Source: Geosiphon pyriformis (Eukaryota > Glomeromycota > Glomeromycetes > Archaeosporales > Geosiphonaceae). From it: 64,000 bases of DNA. A program made the position numbers and the translations under genes. The notes below the pieces were generated by a model. It made no database searches and had not been told where the DNA came from. It saw nothing but the letters and a program-made list of their open reading frames with translations. Positions 52,275-64,000 of this stretch are shown here, one piece after another. Location of the stretch: NCBI GenBank assembly GCA_016748015.1, contig JAAOMT010000088.1, positions 228,286 to 292,285 of the forward strand, read 5' to 3'. The first letter of the stretch is position 1. Each line of letters starts with the position of its first letter.

Positions 52275-52310
52275 CCATTTTTTACACATAACTAGCTATT
52301 TAAATTGGTT
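52275..52310 (-). repeat. Desert motif copy, decayed
   Basis: The minus strand reads AAATAGCTAGTTATGTGTAA followed by AAAAATGGC. It keeps TATGTGTA where the GC-rich copy has CACGTGTA. Confidence 0.55.
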
Positions 52311-53018
52311 AAAACTATTTTTCAATCATAAATTTTTTTAATACTTATATTATTTAGTTTTGTCTTACAAAGATAAAATCTATTAAAATATTTTTTAAGT
52401 ACTTTTTAGCCATCCAATATGTTATAGTTGTATTAAAATTATTTTTATGATTAAAAATATTAAATATTAAAATGTTTATAACATTTTTAATTTTTTTTAT
52501 AATCTTAGAAATTTGTGTATCTATAATTTTAAGTATATTGTGTATCTATAATTTTAAGTATATTATTATAATCCAAAAATAAATTTTTATTTAATTCTTT
52601 AATGTCTAAACCAATATGAAACAACCAAAAATTCAGTTTTTTTAAAATATTGTTTTAATAATTGCAGTATTTAAAGGTTTTTGGGTTTTAAAATTTATAA
52701 TTACATATTTTTAACAATAATAAAATAGATAATCAAAAAATTAAATAGATTAATTATTGCATTATATTATTGTTTTATAATTTATATTAATTATTTTATT
52801 GTTTATTTTAGTTTTATTTAATTTTTATTTAATTTTAAAGTATTAATTAAGTGTAATTTAACTATTAACTATAATTATATAATAGAAATATATATAATGG
52901 TTTATATATTGTTTATGTGTAATCAGTTATCTGTTTTATTATTTTAATTTACAATTATATATAAATACAATTATAATACTATAATTAAAATATAATTGCT
53001 TTAAACTATATATATTAA

Positions 53019-53060
53019 GCATTTTTTATATGTAATTAACTATTTAAATTAATTAAAATT
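53019..53060 (-). repeat. Desert motif copy, heavily decayed
   Basis: The minus strand reads AAATAGTTAATTACATATAA followed by AAAATGC. A C-over-G skewed body lies to its right, as expected for a minus-oriented element. Confidence 0.4.
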
Positions 53061-56000
53061 ATATTATATATTATTAATATTATTATTAATATATAGCAAA
53101 TTTAATAGCATTAAAACCAAATTAAAACAAAACAATATTTTTTATATTTAAAACTATAAATAAAACCAATTCTATATAGTTTCATATTTTTAAAAAAAAT
53201 AAAAAAACTTTTAATATTAATAAATATAAAACTATAATTAATAATTAAATTTTTTTATATTTTATTTTAACTTAGAATTAGGCAATTAAATACATTTTTT
53301 ATAAGTTACTCTTTTTTTAATGTTTTTAATGCCATTTTGCTGTTAATTTTGCTGTTGATAAAAACTGGTGAATCTTTAATAAGCTAATTTATTTTTCAAA
53401 GTATTTCACTATACTTTGAACTATGTATGCTGTTAGATTTATAATAAAAGAGCTAATTATTTTGTGTAGTTATTTTCAACAAAAGTCAACTCTTTTACAG
53501 AAAAATCTCATTATTATTTATATTAAAAAACCTAAAATTAAAAATTATTATAAATAAATTACCTTTTATTACAAAATAACCATATTAATTATTTTATTAT
53601 AAATTTAATATTTTATAAATTTAAAATATAAAAAATACTCTAAAAACAAATATATTATTAAAAATTTAACAGCTTTTATTAACAACAAAATTAAGAACAA
53701 ATTTAAAATCAATAATATACAAAAAACATAATATAATCTTAGATAATATTTAGTGCTTTTTTAAAAAATTTATATAAAGTAATTATTTTTGATACAATTT
53801 TAAAGTACTATTAACAATTCATATTTATAATAAACAAAAATTTTTAATTTTTAACAATATTTTAAAAACTAAATTAATAATTATTTTTTTGAAAAATTAA
53901 TATTTTAAATATTAAATATAACTTTTATAAAAACTTTATATTTACTTAAAAAAAACCAAAAATTTGTAATTAAAAAATATCTGGCACTTATTTTTAAAAT
54001 TTAACTATAATATTAAAAAGTTTTATAAACTTTAATATTTAATTAAATAATAATTTCTAAATTTTTTATTAAAAAACAAAAATGTTTTATAACTTATAAA
54101 AACTACTTATAATTAATTGTTAAATAATTACAAATACCAAAATAATAAACTAATAACAAATTATTACTTTTAATTATATTTATTTTAGTTTATTTATTTA
54201 AGCTTATATTTTTAAATTAGAAAACAAACATATATTACATTATTATAAAAAAAAAAAATTCAAAATCTTATATCTTACATAATTTTATATAGCATGTAAT
54301 TTTAAATTTTTATTAGCCAATTAGAATATAAAAATGTCAAAATCTTATAATTTTAAATAATACATAATTTATTAATTAATTAAAATATAGAAATACAATT
54401 TAATTTATATATCAAATTATAGTTTTTTTTTTCGTTTTCTAATTATAAACTTTCTAAAACTTTAGGTTATAAAAAATTTAGTTGTCTTTTTATTTCTTTT
54501 TTGAGAATATTTTACAATTTTATAAGACTAATACTTTGTTTAAAATTAACAAAAAAATTATTAATTAAATTAGTAAGTCACTTTTATTTAGCTAATTATT
54601 TTTGTTGTCTTAAATGTTGGTTTTTTTGTATAATACAACCAATAAAAGTATTAAAAATATGTATTACAAATAAAACAACAAAGATGAATATAATTGCTTA
54701 TAGTCAAAAAACAGTGGGCATTATATTTAGATATTTTTATTTTATTATAATATTCTAATATATAAAGTAGATTTAAGTAATAATTATCTTTTTTTTTGTT
54801 ATAAATAGAAAAAATTCATTATTTCTATAAGAAAAATAATTGTCTTTTTATATTGTTTAAGTAAATAACAGAAAGTGTTTTCATATTTTTTAATATCAAA
54901 AAAATATTAACATATTTTGATATAATTCTTTAATTATTGCCAAGATACAAATTTATTGATATTTTCTTTATCATACTTAAAAATATGATATCAGCAAAAA
55001 AAAAGTTTTTTTATTAGTATATTATATTATAACTGCCTTCTTAAAAATAAAATCTTATTTTCAAAAAATAATTAAGATCTTTCTAATATAATAAAAAATT
55101 TTTATTGCAAGTTTTAAATCAATTACTTGGTTTTGAAAATTAAAATAAGAATTATATTTATTAATTATTAATATTATTTTAGTAAGTTTTTAAAAAAGTA
55201 TTATTATATTATATTTAATTAAATTATATGTTAATTAACTAAAAATATGTATTCTAACTGAAAAATAATTAAAATTAAATACACAAAACATTTTACAATA
55301 TTCAAAAATGTTTTTTATATGGTAAAAATTTTTGTCTGAGCTTTTATTAATTAAAAAAATCCAGATAGATTTAATTTAACTATTAATTTTTAATATTTTA
55401 TCAAAATAGATATTTTGTATTAATAAATTTAATTCTTTTATATAAATGGCAAAGTTTGTATTAATTTTATATTTTGGATAAATAAAAATTGATAGTTAAT
55501 TATTATAAAAAGTATTATTTATATTATTTAAAGTTTATTAACAAATAAACTAATAAATTCATCTTTTATTATATATTAATTAAAAAATTATGATCTAATA
55601 GTATAACTGGGATTTTAAAAACTTTACATGATTTAAAACGTTTTTCTAAAATAAATTTTGGCTTTGTTAATTTGTAAAATAATTACAAATTGAATAAGAA
55701 ATAAGACTATAAATTATTTAGTATTTTTTATTGAAGCAAGACAATAGTGTTTATTAAAGTGTTTTTTTTATTTCGTGAAACAAAAACAATTACAATATTG
55801 GCTAGATAGTAATAGATTTTTGTTAATATTATAATTAATTAATATAGCAATAAATAATTATTAAGAGTAGTATGAGAAAAATATTTATTATATTTTAAAT
55901 TTAAAGCTTTATAAAAATGATTAATAGTTTTAATTTTTATAATTTTTTTTCTTTTTTTTTGTTTACAACTTTAAACTTAATATATTTGTAAATATGTACA

Positions 56001-57960
56001 TATAATTCTAAATATTAAATCAAAAAAAATAGATGACTAAATAAGTTATATTTTATAGCTTTTTAATATTTTTTAAAAATTTTTACTTTTTTTGTCTAAT
56101 TTTTACTTTAGTATTTTGTATAATGCTTTAATTTTTTAGTTTTATTATGTAAAATTTTTTTAAAATCTGTAATATAAATTAGAAAACTATGCTAAATCTC
56201 CAAATTAGTAGTAAAATTATAGATTTATTAAAGCTTAATAAGCTTTTTATTACTTATATTAATGATTTTTACAATTTTTTGTATTAAAGCATTAAAAAAA
56301 ATTATATTATTTATAACAATCTCTTTAATTATCTTTAAAATAGTTGGAATTAAAGTAGTTTAGATAGTTTTAAAGTTTTAAAATAATAATATTGATTATA
56401 AAAAGTGTAAAAAACTTTGAATTAAAATTAAAATTGCCAAGTATTTTTCAATTTTTTTTTATGTATTAATATACTTAATACATAAATTGAACTTTTGAAT
56501 TTTTTGTATTTACTATAATTATATTTAAATATATTATAGAAGTTTTATAAATATAAAACTTGTTATATTGTAATGTAATTAAAAAAACTTACATATTAAA
56601 AAAGTTTAATAATAAATAAAATCAAAAATATAATATTAAAGATATAATAAATTAAAAAATAAAAAACATAAATAAAAAATAAATTAAATTAGAAAATAAA
56701 AAATATATTAAATTAGATACAAATTATAGTTATTTTTATATAAATAAAATAAAATAATAAATTGAGATAATTATATTATATTATAATTGTATATCATAAA
56801 TAACATATTATTATAATATAAGATAATATTATTATAAAATATATAATTATATATCTAATTATATATCTTATTAAAAGAGAGAAAAAATAGTTATATAATA
56901 ATTAATAATAATATAATATATGTTTATTTTTTTATTATTTGTTTGTTTTTTAATATTAAAAAATTTTACATTACTAAAAAATTTAATTTAACAATAAAAA
57001 TTAATTTATAATAATATTTATTTAATTAATTATTTAAAAAAAATTAAAAAAATTATTTATTAAACCAAAAAAAATAAATAAAAATATTTATAAACTTATC
57101 TTAAAAAAAACAAAAATATAATTATTTTTTATTATATTAAAAGATATAAAACCAGTTTTTAATAAAATAATAAAACAACAAATAAAACAAATAAACCAAA
57201 GCCAAAACATTAAAATTAAATTTTTATTTTTTTCAAAAAATAGTTAATAATTAGTTTAAAAATTAAACTGCTTTTTTTGATAATTAATAAGTATTTAAAA
57301 CTGCTTTTTTCAACTAGCTTACTAATAATATTATTTTTATTATTTTTTAAAGTTAAGTTCAAACTATAAAACAAAAATTAATTAAATTTGTTATTCTTTA
57401 TTTTTAATAATTTAATTAATTTTTCAAAAAAATTAAGCAATTAAAAATATAAAACTATTATTTTAATATTTAAATTTTTAATTAATTTATTAAAAAAGTT
57501 AATTTTATTTATTAAATAATTTAATTATTTTTATTTATTATGTTAAAGCTTATAAAATAAATATAAAAAAAGCAATTATACTAAATTTATTAATTTAATT
57601 ATAAAAAAATTAAAACAGCTAAAAAAATTTAATCAATTTACAAAAAAAGTTAATAATTATATTATTACAAAACTCAAATAATTAATTTCAAAATTCTAAT
57701 TGTTATTATTATAAAATTTCAAAATATTAAAAAAAATTATAGTTTTAATAAAATTAACAAAAACAAAATATTTAATATTATTTTTCTTAATAAATGCAAT
57801 AATTTTACTATTTATTATATTACAAAATTATTATTTATTAAGATTTTAATATTAAAATAATTATTATTAATTATTATTATTATTATTAATATAACAATAT
57901 TATTACCAATTACTATTGGTTTAAAATTATTAAATATTAATTAAAAAACTAAATTAATTA

Positions 57961-58105
57961 AATCACTCTGTTAAGATAGGTGCGTAGTGTTGTTCTGATC
58001 GGCCTGAGTGGCTGGTCACGTGTAGAAAATGCATGATTCGCTTCTAGTTTAGATCATTTATGTGATGTATAGTCCTAGATCGCGTTTGGACCTCACTCGT
58101 TAAAC
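57961..58105 (+). repeat. GC island carrying the best-preserved desert motif
   Basis: About 145 bases of ordinary composition inside the desert. The core at 58001-58034 contains GAGTGGCTGGTCACGTGTAG. Downstream GATTCGCTTCTAGTTTAGA is also echoed in decayed copies (at 60004 and on, ATTATATTTAGTTTAGA). It contains an E-box palindrome, CACGTG. It has no reading frame and no tRNA fold that I could build. Confidence 0.75.
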
Positions 58106-60700
58106 GTAATAAAAAAAAAAAATTAAATCAATTTATATTTAAAATTAATTAATTTTTCAAAATAATAACTAACAAAAACCAAATTATTATCATAAGTAAT
58201 TTAATTTCTTAATTATATTAAAAAAACAGAATTTTTATCAATTATATTTTTAGAAAATAAAACTACAGAATAATTATTATTATTATTATTATTATTATTA
58301 TTTTGTCAACAAAAATAACAAAAATTTTTAATTTGTTTAATATTTTTCTATTTAAATTAAATTTAAATTAAATTATTTAATTATTTTAAATTTACAAGTT
58401 TTAAGTTAGATATTCAGAAATTTTTTAAATAATTTTTTGGTTAAAGTTATTAAAATTTTTTAAATTATGGTTTTTTTCTTATAAATAATTTTTTTAAGAC
58501 TTTTATTTTATTAAAATATTTTTATGTCTAATATTTAAGCATTATTATTTATTTTAAAATAGTTAATTTTTTAAAAAAGTTTTCTATTCTTTTTATGAAT
58601 TAATTATTAAATAAAAAAGACAAATATTTTAATTAAAAGTCTTTTTATTGTTAGAAAAAACTTGATTTAAAAATTTATGCTTATATAAATTGTTTTTGTT
58701 ATAATTTTTATTAATGTTAATTATTTTTATAAAGTTGTTGTTTTTTTTCAATTGTTTTTACTTTTTTGGTATTTATAATTTAAATAATTTTTTGCTGATT
58801 TATTTAAATCTATATAATTTTTAATTAAAAACTTTTAATGTATTTATTAATAAGTCTTTAAAAAAATTTTAATATACTTAATATAACTGATAAAACTACA
58901 GTCTATTTTAATAATTTGCATTTAAATATTGGCATTCAAATATATAATATGTTTTTTTTAATAATAATTAAATTATAGACAATTGTTTTTGTTCTTAATT
59001 GTATTTTTTTTTATAGCAAAATAATTAATAATTTAATTTAAAGTTAAAAAACATTTTAGCAATTTTATTAATAAGTAGATTAATAAAATAACTAATAATA
59101 TCTGTTTTTTATTTTTGGTTTTTTTGTTAATATAAGTAAAAATTTTTTTTGATTAATATTAATATAGTTTTTAATAATATTTATTAAATTTATTAAAAAA
59201 TAGATCTTAATGTTAAGATAATAATTATTATTAAAACAAAAAATATTAATTGACTATATATTTTGCTTGTTTAATATCTTGATATATATATATAATTTTA
59301 GAGTTTATAAATAAGTTTTTAACTAATTTATGTACTTATTTTATAAAAATAATATATTAAAAGTTACTTATTATAATTAAAAAATATTTATACAATAAAT
59401 CTTATTTTAATATTATGTATTTGTTTTGTAAAAAAGTAAAATTTTTCGATTATATATTTATATATATTTTTAATAAAGTTATTTAAAATAAGTTTTTAAA
59501 TTTTTTATTTTTAATTAAAAATTTATGTTTTTTGTTATTTGTAATTTTATATATTTTTTTTTATGTTTAATTAATAATAATATATATTTACTTTTAATTA
59601 AAATTTTGGTTTTAAAAAATAATTTTTTTAAAATTACAGCTTTTTTAAATAACACTAAACTAATTTTTTTGAATGTAATAAATTTTGTGTAGAATTTTAT
59701 TATTAAATATAAAAATAGTATATAATCTTATAAAATTAAATTTAGAATTAATATAAATAAAAGTAGTTTTATTGATTTAAATAATTTTTTGTTGTTTATA
59801 ATCTGTAATTTGTCAAATAATTTATTTAATAAAGTAATAAAACTGCTTAATATTAATAAAACACATAATATAAGCTTTGATTTATATTTATAATATCTTT
59901 TTTTAAGAGATTATAATTAATATAAATGTTAATATTAATGTTAAATCAATACTTAATATTGTTTTAATTGGTTTAAATTGCTGATTATATGTAAAAAATA
60001 CATAAATTATATTTAGTTTAGAATACTAAATTGTTGTATTATATTAAATAATAATTGAATTTTACTTATTAAATAAAAAAAATAAAAAAAAAGCTTAAAT
60101 AAAATATTAAAACAATTAATTTCTAATTTTAAAAATATATATTACAAAAAAATAACTTTTAAATACTTAGTTTTTTTTGTAATTTTTTATTTTTATTTAA
60201 ATTTTTTTATAATTACAATTAATAATTTAAAAAAAAAACCAAATTACTTAATATTTGTTATATTTTTTTTTTATTAAAAAAAAATTTTCTGCTAAATTTA
60301 ATAATTTTTAAAACAAATAAATAATCTTTAATTTTACAACATTATTAATAGTAATTTTTTACAGAATTAAATTTTTAAAAAAAAACAAATTTTTACAATA
60401 CTTAAACAAAACATTCTTAAAAACAGTTAACAATAAATAACAAATATCTTATAATATGCTTTTACAATAAAAACAAAATAAAATTAACCAACTTTTTCTG
60501 ATTATTACTTTGTTAACAATCTTGTTACTATTACCTGAAAATAATTCATAAGCTGAGTTTTATGTACTATTAAAAAAAATGGTATAAAGCTGGTAAAGAT
60601 CTGTTTTTTCAAATTTTTAACAATTATTTTTTCAAAAAGTTACCAAACTGATTACTCCAATTTTAAAGTAATTGTCTTTCAAAATTGATATTCTGTTTTT
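58106..60700. other. AT desert, G-over-C skewed
   Basis: Near-pure A/T. After about 58380 the rare G/C bases on the plus strand are mostly G. It includes a (TTA)n run at 58273-58303 and ends in a decayed motif at 59970-60003. No gene. Confidence 0.75.
59970..60003 (+). repeat. Desert motif copy, decayed
   Basis: The core reads AAATTGCTGATTATATGTAA. Compared with 58001-58034 the differences are almost all G to A or C to T, and the match extends about 30 bases on both sides. Confidence 0.7.
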
Positions 60701-61233
60701 TCTGTTGAAGTTTCCAGAAATGTTTTACTGATAATAATTTTTTGACACCCTTGCTTAATAATAAAACAGAGTTCAATATTAGTATATAAAACACTGCGAC
60801 AAGAACGAATTCTGTAAAGTAGTTGGTGTACCCAGATTGTCATAACTGTCTAAGTGTTTTAATAAAAATAATTATACCTGCCTTGAACAGAAAAGTCCAT
60901 TTAAGAATCTTTTTTCCCATTTCTGAGCCTTTAGTATAATATCTCAAGTTCATGGTTGTGATAATGTTCTGTAATCTCGTTCTCCAAATCAGGAACTTGT
61001 TTAATGATGGCTTATCATTAAATTTGCATTACTGGGCCTCAAGATATTCACGACGCAGCTGCATTTTTAGTGTTGATGGTTGCTGGAATTCAGGTGTGAG
61101 AAGTGTCAAAACACTAATCATAACTGTGCGCATGCATCACGTTTGACACCCTTTCGCGATTTTGATCACGTGAGTTTTCATTTTTCAGTTAAAGCACTAT
61201 TGAGAGATTATTTCGACCAAAAAAACTTCCACT
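60701..61233. other. Upstream region of the coiled-coil gene
   Basis: Composition returns to normal. A frame at 60952-61146 is Cys/Arg-rich without support. GATCACGTGAG at about 61163-61173 is an E-box palindrome about 65 bases before the start codon and could be a bHLH (Cbf1/USF-type) site. Confidence 0.4.
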
Positions 61234-64000
61234 ATGAATTCTGACTCGGAACAAACACAAGAGCCGGTTGAGGGAGAAGATAATCCCTTCTTGGCTTCGT
61301 CAAGTCCCTTGCCATCAGTTACTCAGCTTGAGGAAACAAGTTTCACCGAAACGACGACTTTTCGCTCTGCAAGCTGGATCCGTCCGTCAAAGGTATGTTT
61401 CTGCGGGTGAGAAAGGTTTTAAAGGTTTTACTTAAAATTTAAAAGTGAAAACATTTATTTCAAGAGGACCCGCCGTGAATCGGCTGAAGGCTTCTCGGTT
61501 GGAGCTCTGGGCACTCCGTCCTCGTTCACCACTCCCTTGTCTCTTGGCTCCTTCAGTTTCTCACCAAGCACTGTTCGCAGCGCCTGTAAGCCGGCATTGT
61601 AGTTTTTATTCTGTTGGCATTTTTTGACAATAAACTTAATTTTTGCTGGAACTATAACTCAGACACTGGTCTCACCAGAGAAAGTTTCGATCTCAAACCG
61701 CAAAACGAAAAATTAAACGAAGAGCTTAACGAGGCCCGCTCAAAGATTCATGATCTAGAAAGACAATTATCAGCTAAAGAGTTTGAATTTGAATTTGATG
61801 CGAGAAAACTTGAGAGAGCGCATCAAAGTTTAAAAATTCAGCTGCAAGAAATAGAACTGGAACGAGAGGTGCGAGTTTCGTCACTCTGGCATTATCTTTT
61901 TGGTCTCAGATCTGGAAGATTATTTATCCGTATTTAGAGACTTGAAAAAGACAATCAGTTCTTACGTGAGCAAGAGAGGGTGGCTTTGGAAAGTCGGCAA
62001 GCAAGTGAGGAAACATTGTGTAAAACTCGGGTTTGTGTTGCACTGATTTGAAAAGAGTAACCAAAGTTTCGAAGATATTTATGGAATGAGTATTGAAAAT
62101 CAAGGAAGAATCGATTGTTTTAAAGAAACAACTCTCCGAAGAAAATAGAAACTTATCTCAAAAATACAGTGAGCTCCAATATCTTAAAGAACAAGTCGAA
62201 AGAGAATCAACACGTAAGATAGAAGAATTGAATAGAAAGATTTCGGTACTTGAAAGAAGTTTAAATCAAGCGAACTATAAGGTTAGATAGTCATTCTAGA
62301 TATTCTTTTTCCCTTTGTTAAAATATTCTAATTTTTTATTTATATTCATAGTTCGAGTCTCAAGAACGATTGTCTATTTCACGACAAGATCTTTTATTGA
62401 AGCTTCAGAATCAACTTTTGGAGAAAGATCAGTTACTTAGTCGGTATAACATCGCTGTATCAGAAGTTGAAGCTATAGAATCTCTACGGAATAAATATGA
62501 AGGTATATTAGGGATGCTTTTTTGTTTGATTTTTGTTGAAATGAATAACTGTTAAAATATAATTTCTCTCAGCACAACAGAATTTGGCAGTTTCATTGCA
62601 AGAGCAACTCCGAAAAGAAAGAGAACAAAGCCCCTTGGTGGTTGAACTATGTCTCAAAAATGAATTATTACGCCGACAAGTTGAAGATCTGAGTCGTCTG
62701 ACTGAAATAACTGCGACATTGCAAACTGAGAAGGCCAAGCTAGAAAAGGAACATGTTCTCTGGTATATGTTTCAAAAGTATAATAATCCGACTTGAATCA
62801 TGCTCATTTGAAACTTGTTTTATTTAATGTGCCTCATCTTTCTTAAAAGGTCAAGCGTTCTGGAGAAAGATAAATTGGGTTCTCCCTATAAGGTATCAGA
62901 GGATGTTAAAAAATATCGCATTCAAATTGAGGGATTGGAAGGGAAAATCTCGATATACCAGGAGTTTATGGATAGAAAGAACTCGGTAATAGACACACTC
63001 GAGGAAAAGGTTCGTAAATTTTGTTTTCAAACGTAGGATCACCAAATGAGACTTTGATTAATCTTCCTTTCAAATTCACTGCAGATTCGGGATTTAACCA
63101 ATCAGTCTGCACAATTATCTCAAACGGTGGACCAATATGGTGTAGTTATTGAACAATTAAAAAATAGAGTTCATAACGAAGCCTCAAAAATATTAGAGCA
63201 TTTGGTAGTAAAAGCTCTACCTTAATTTTTTTGGATTCAGCCTTTCAACAATACTCACAGAATACTCAACAATTTTTAGAAACGCCGTCCAGCTCCAACT
63301 GTTAAGCCTGATCCTAATAATACCCTTTCTATTCCTGGACAGCCTACTGATTCAGATGCTTTGAAAAACGAGACAAACGCAATAAAAAATGAAGTTGCCA
63401 ATCTACTTAGAGAGTTGTATAGAAATTACACGCGACAATTAGATATCGGTCTTCAAAGCATTAAAGCATTGTCCCCACCCCTTAAAGACCAAAAAGATCT
63501 CGTTCACATCGAGTCGCAATCAGTAGAAACACGACAAGAATATATCGTGTTTCAGAATGGTATTTATCAAGTTAAAATGTGTTAATAGGTATTAATTGAT
63601 AAATGATAAACCTTAATTTTGTTTTTAACGTTGAAAAAGAGCTTGAAAAGTTCCAAAAGGAAAACGCTTCTTTGAAAATGAATCTTGCTGACTCTCGACG
63701 ACAATTAGAAATTCTAGAGCGTTCAGCCCAAAGAGTACAAGAAAGCGTTAATGAAGCTTCTAAAGTAAGAGAAATATTGCATAAAGGTAAATAACTACCT
63801 GATAATATTGAATTTTATCTACAATTTATTGATTTCTAATCTTAACCATATTTAGCTAACAAAGAGTTATTAATTGAGAACGAGCAATTACGTTCAACTA
63901 TCTCATCTTTAGAGAGAGAAGTTAGTAATCTTGAAATGACCCTTGGTAGAGGCGAATTCAATTATAATGTCAATAGGGTACGAGATCTTAAATTCAGGAG
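61234..64000 (+). CDS. Coiled-coil protein, Mad1-like spindle-checkpoint component, 3' part outside
   Basis: A gene of many short exons. The first are 61234-61392, 61465-61585, 61663-61868 and 61938-62030; more follow to the right edge. It starts MNSDSEQTQEPVEGEDNPF. A Ser/Thr-rich head (TPSSFTTPLSLGSFSFSP) is followed by almost continuous heptad-patterned coiled coil: EKLNEELNEARSKIHDLERQ, KKQLSEENRNLSQKYSELQY, LKNELLRRQVEDLSRLTEI. A non-coil insert (about 63280-63590) includes RPAPTVKPDPNN. The last visible stretch, GRGEFNYNVNRVRDLK, resembles the conserved Mad1 segment near the Mad2-binding region (human: RTKVLHMSLNP). That suggests Mad1, which recruits Mad2 to unattached kinetochores. Coiled coils match by composition, so another spindle or Golgi coiled-coil protein is possible. 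The C-terminal RWD-like domain would lie beyond the window. Confidence 0.55.

Larger units (their letters stand above)
51541..57960. other. AT desert
   Basis: More than 6 kb of near-pure A/T. 53500-54300 and 57000-57960 are C-over-G skewed on the plus strand. The longest frame (54501-54758) is Leu/Ile/Lys-rich without domain support. Decayed motif copies lie at 52275-52310 and 53019-53060 on the minus strand. Confidence 0.75.

Noticed and set aside
54501-54758. Protein-coding gene in the desert
   Set aside because: Leu/Ile/Lys/Phe-rich translation of AT-rich sequence, with no domain, splice sites or codon bias.
57961-58105. tRNA gene or tRNA-derived SINE in the GC island
   Set aside because: GATTCGCTTC vaguely resembles a B box, but no A box at the right distance and no cloverleaf could be built.
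51541-60700. Centromere
   Set aside because: Long AT-rich DNA plus GTCACGTG is suggestive of yeast point centromeres, but similar deserts recur across the window and no CDEIII-like element is visible.

Overview
The window is eukaryotic nuclear DNA from an AT-rich fungus. Every gene I could follow end to end, except the single-exon HMG gene and the small secreted gene, is split by short introns with GT...AG borders. The gene set fits an early-diverging, arbuscular-mycorrhizal-type fungus (Glomeromycotina): a MATA-type HMG-box regulator, an SAM methyltransferase starting MGN, a Hst2-type sirtuin, an Alr/CorA magnesium transporter and a class 3 lipase. The lineage is inferred from gene content; the species is not identified. 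No CRISPR array, rRNA or convincing tRNA gene was seen.

Layout. 1-1187 is a direct repeat whose second copy lies about 50 kb away (50471-51540). 1190-4880 is arm A of a large, decayed inverted duplication; arm B is 25670-32335. Each arm has an apparently intact glyoxylate/hydroxypyruvate reductase gene (2834-4391 minus; 26638-28119 plus), a broken methyltransferase remnant and an older gene relic with shared stops. The 21-kb spacer between the arms holds an intact methyltransferase (7979-9235), an Opy2-like relic (about 14159-14330), many microsatellites, a G-tract and a 654-residue HMG-box gene (21356-23320). From 32.7 to 43.7 kb is the gene-dense part: a membrane protein (minus), a small ORF with an in-frame stop, a sirtuin (minus) diverging from a CorA transporter (plus), and a lipase-fold protein (minus) converging on the transporter. 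At 49.7-50.1 kb is a Trp/Cys-rich secreted protein. At 61234 a coiled-coil, Mad1-like gene begins and runs off the right edge.

Between these lie long, almost pure A/T deserts (about 4.9-6.9, 12.1-13.8, 28.3-30.5, 34.4-36.8, 45.2-49.2 and 51.6-60.7 kb). They are not featureless. A motif of about 35 bases recurs in them, and two copies (48518-48551 and 58001-58034) are still GC-rich with a CACGTG core while the others look like C-to-T/G-to-A decayed versions. Several decayed copies terminate strand-skewed blocks more than 1 kb long. The deserts therefore look like piles of one or a few repeat families ruined by transition mutation.

The most interesting points are this decayed repeat family, the inverted arms on either side of a MATA-HMG gene, a duplicated reductase of which one copy has lost a presumptive mitochondrial leader, a class 3 lipase lacking its nucleophile serine, and an eight-cysteine Opy2-type spacing shared by the secreted protein and a relic.
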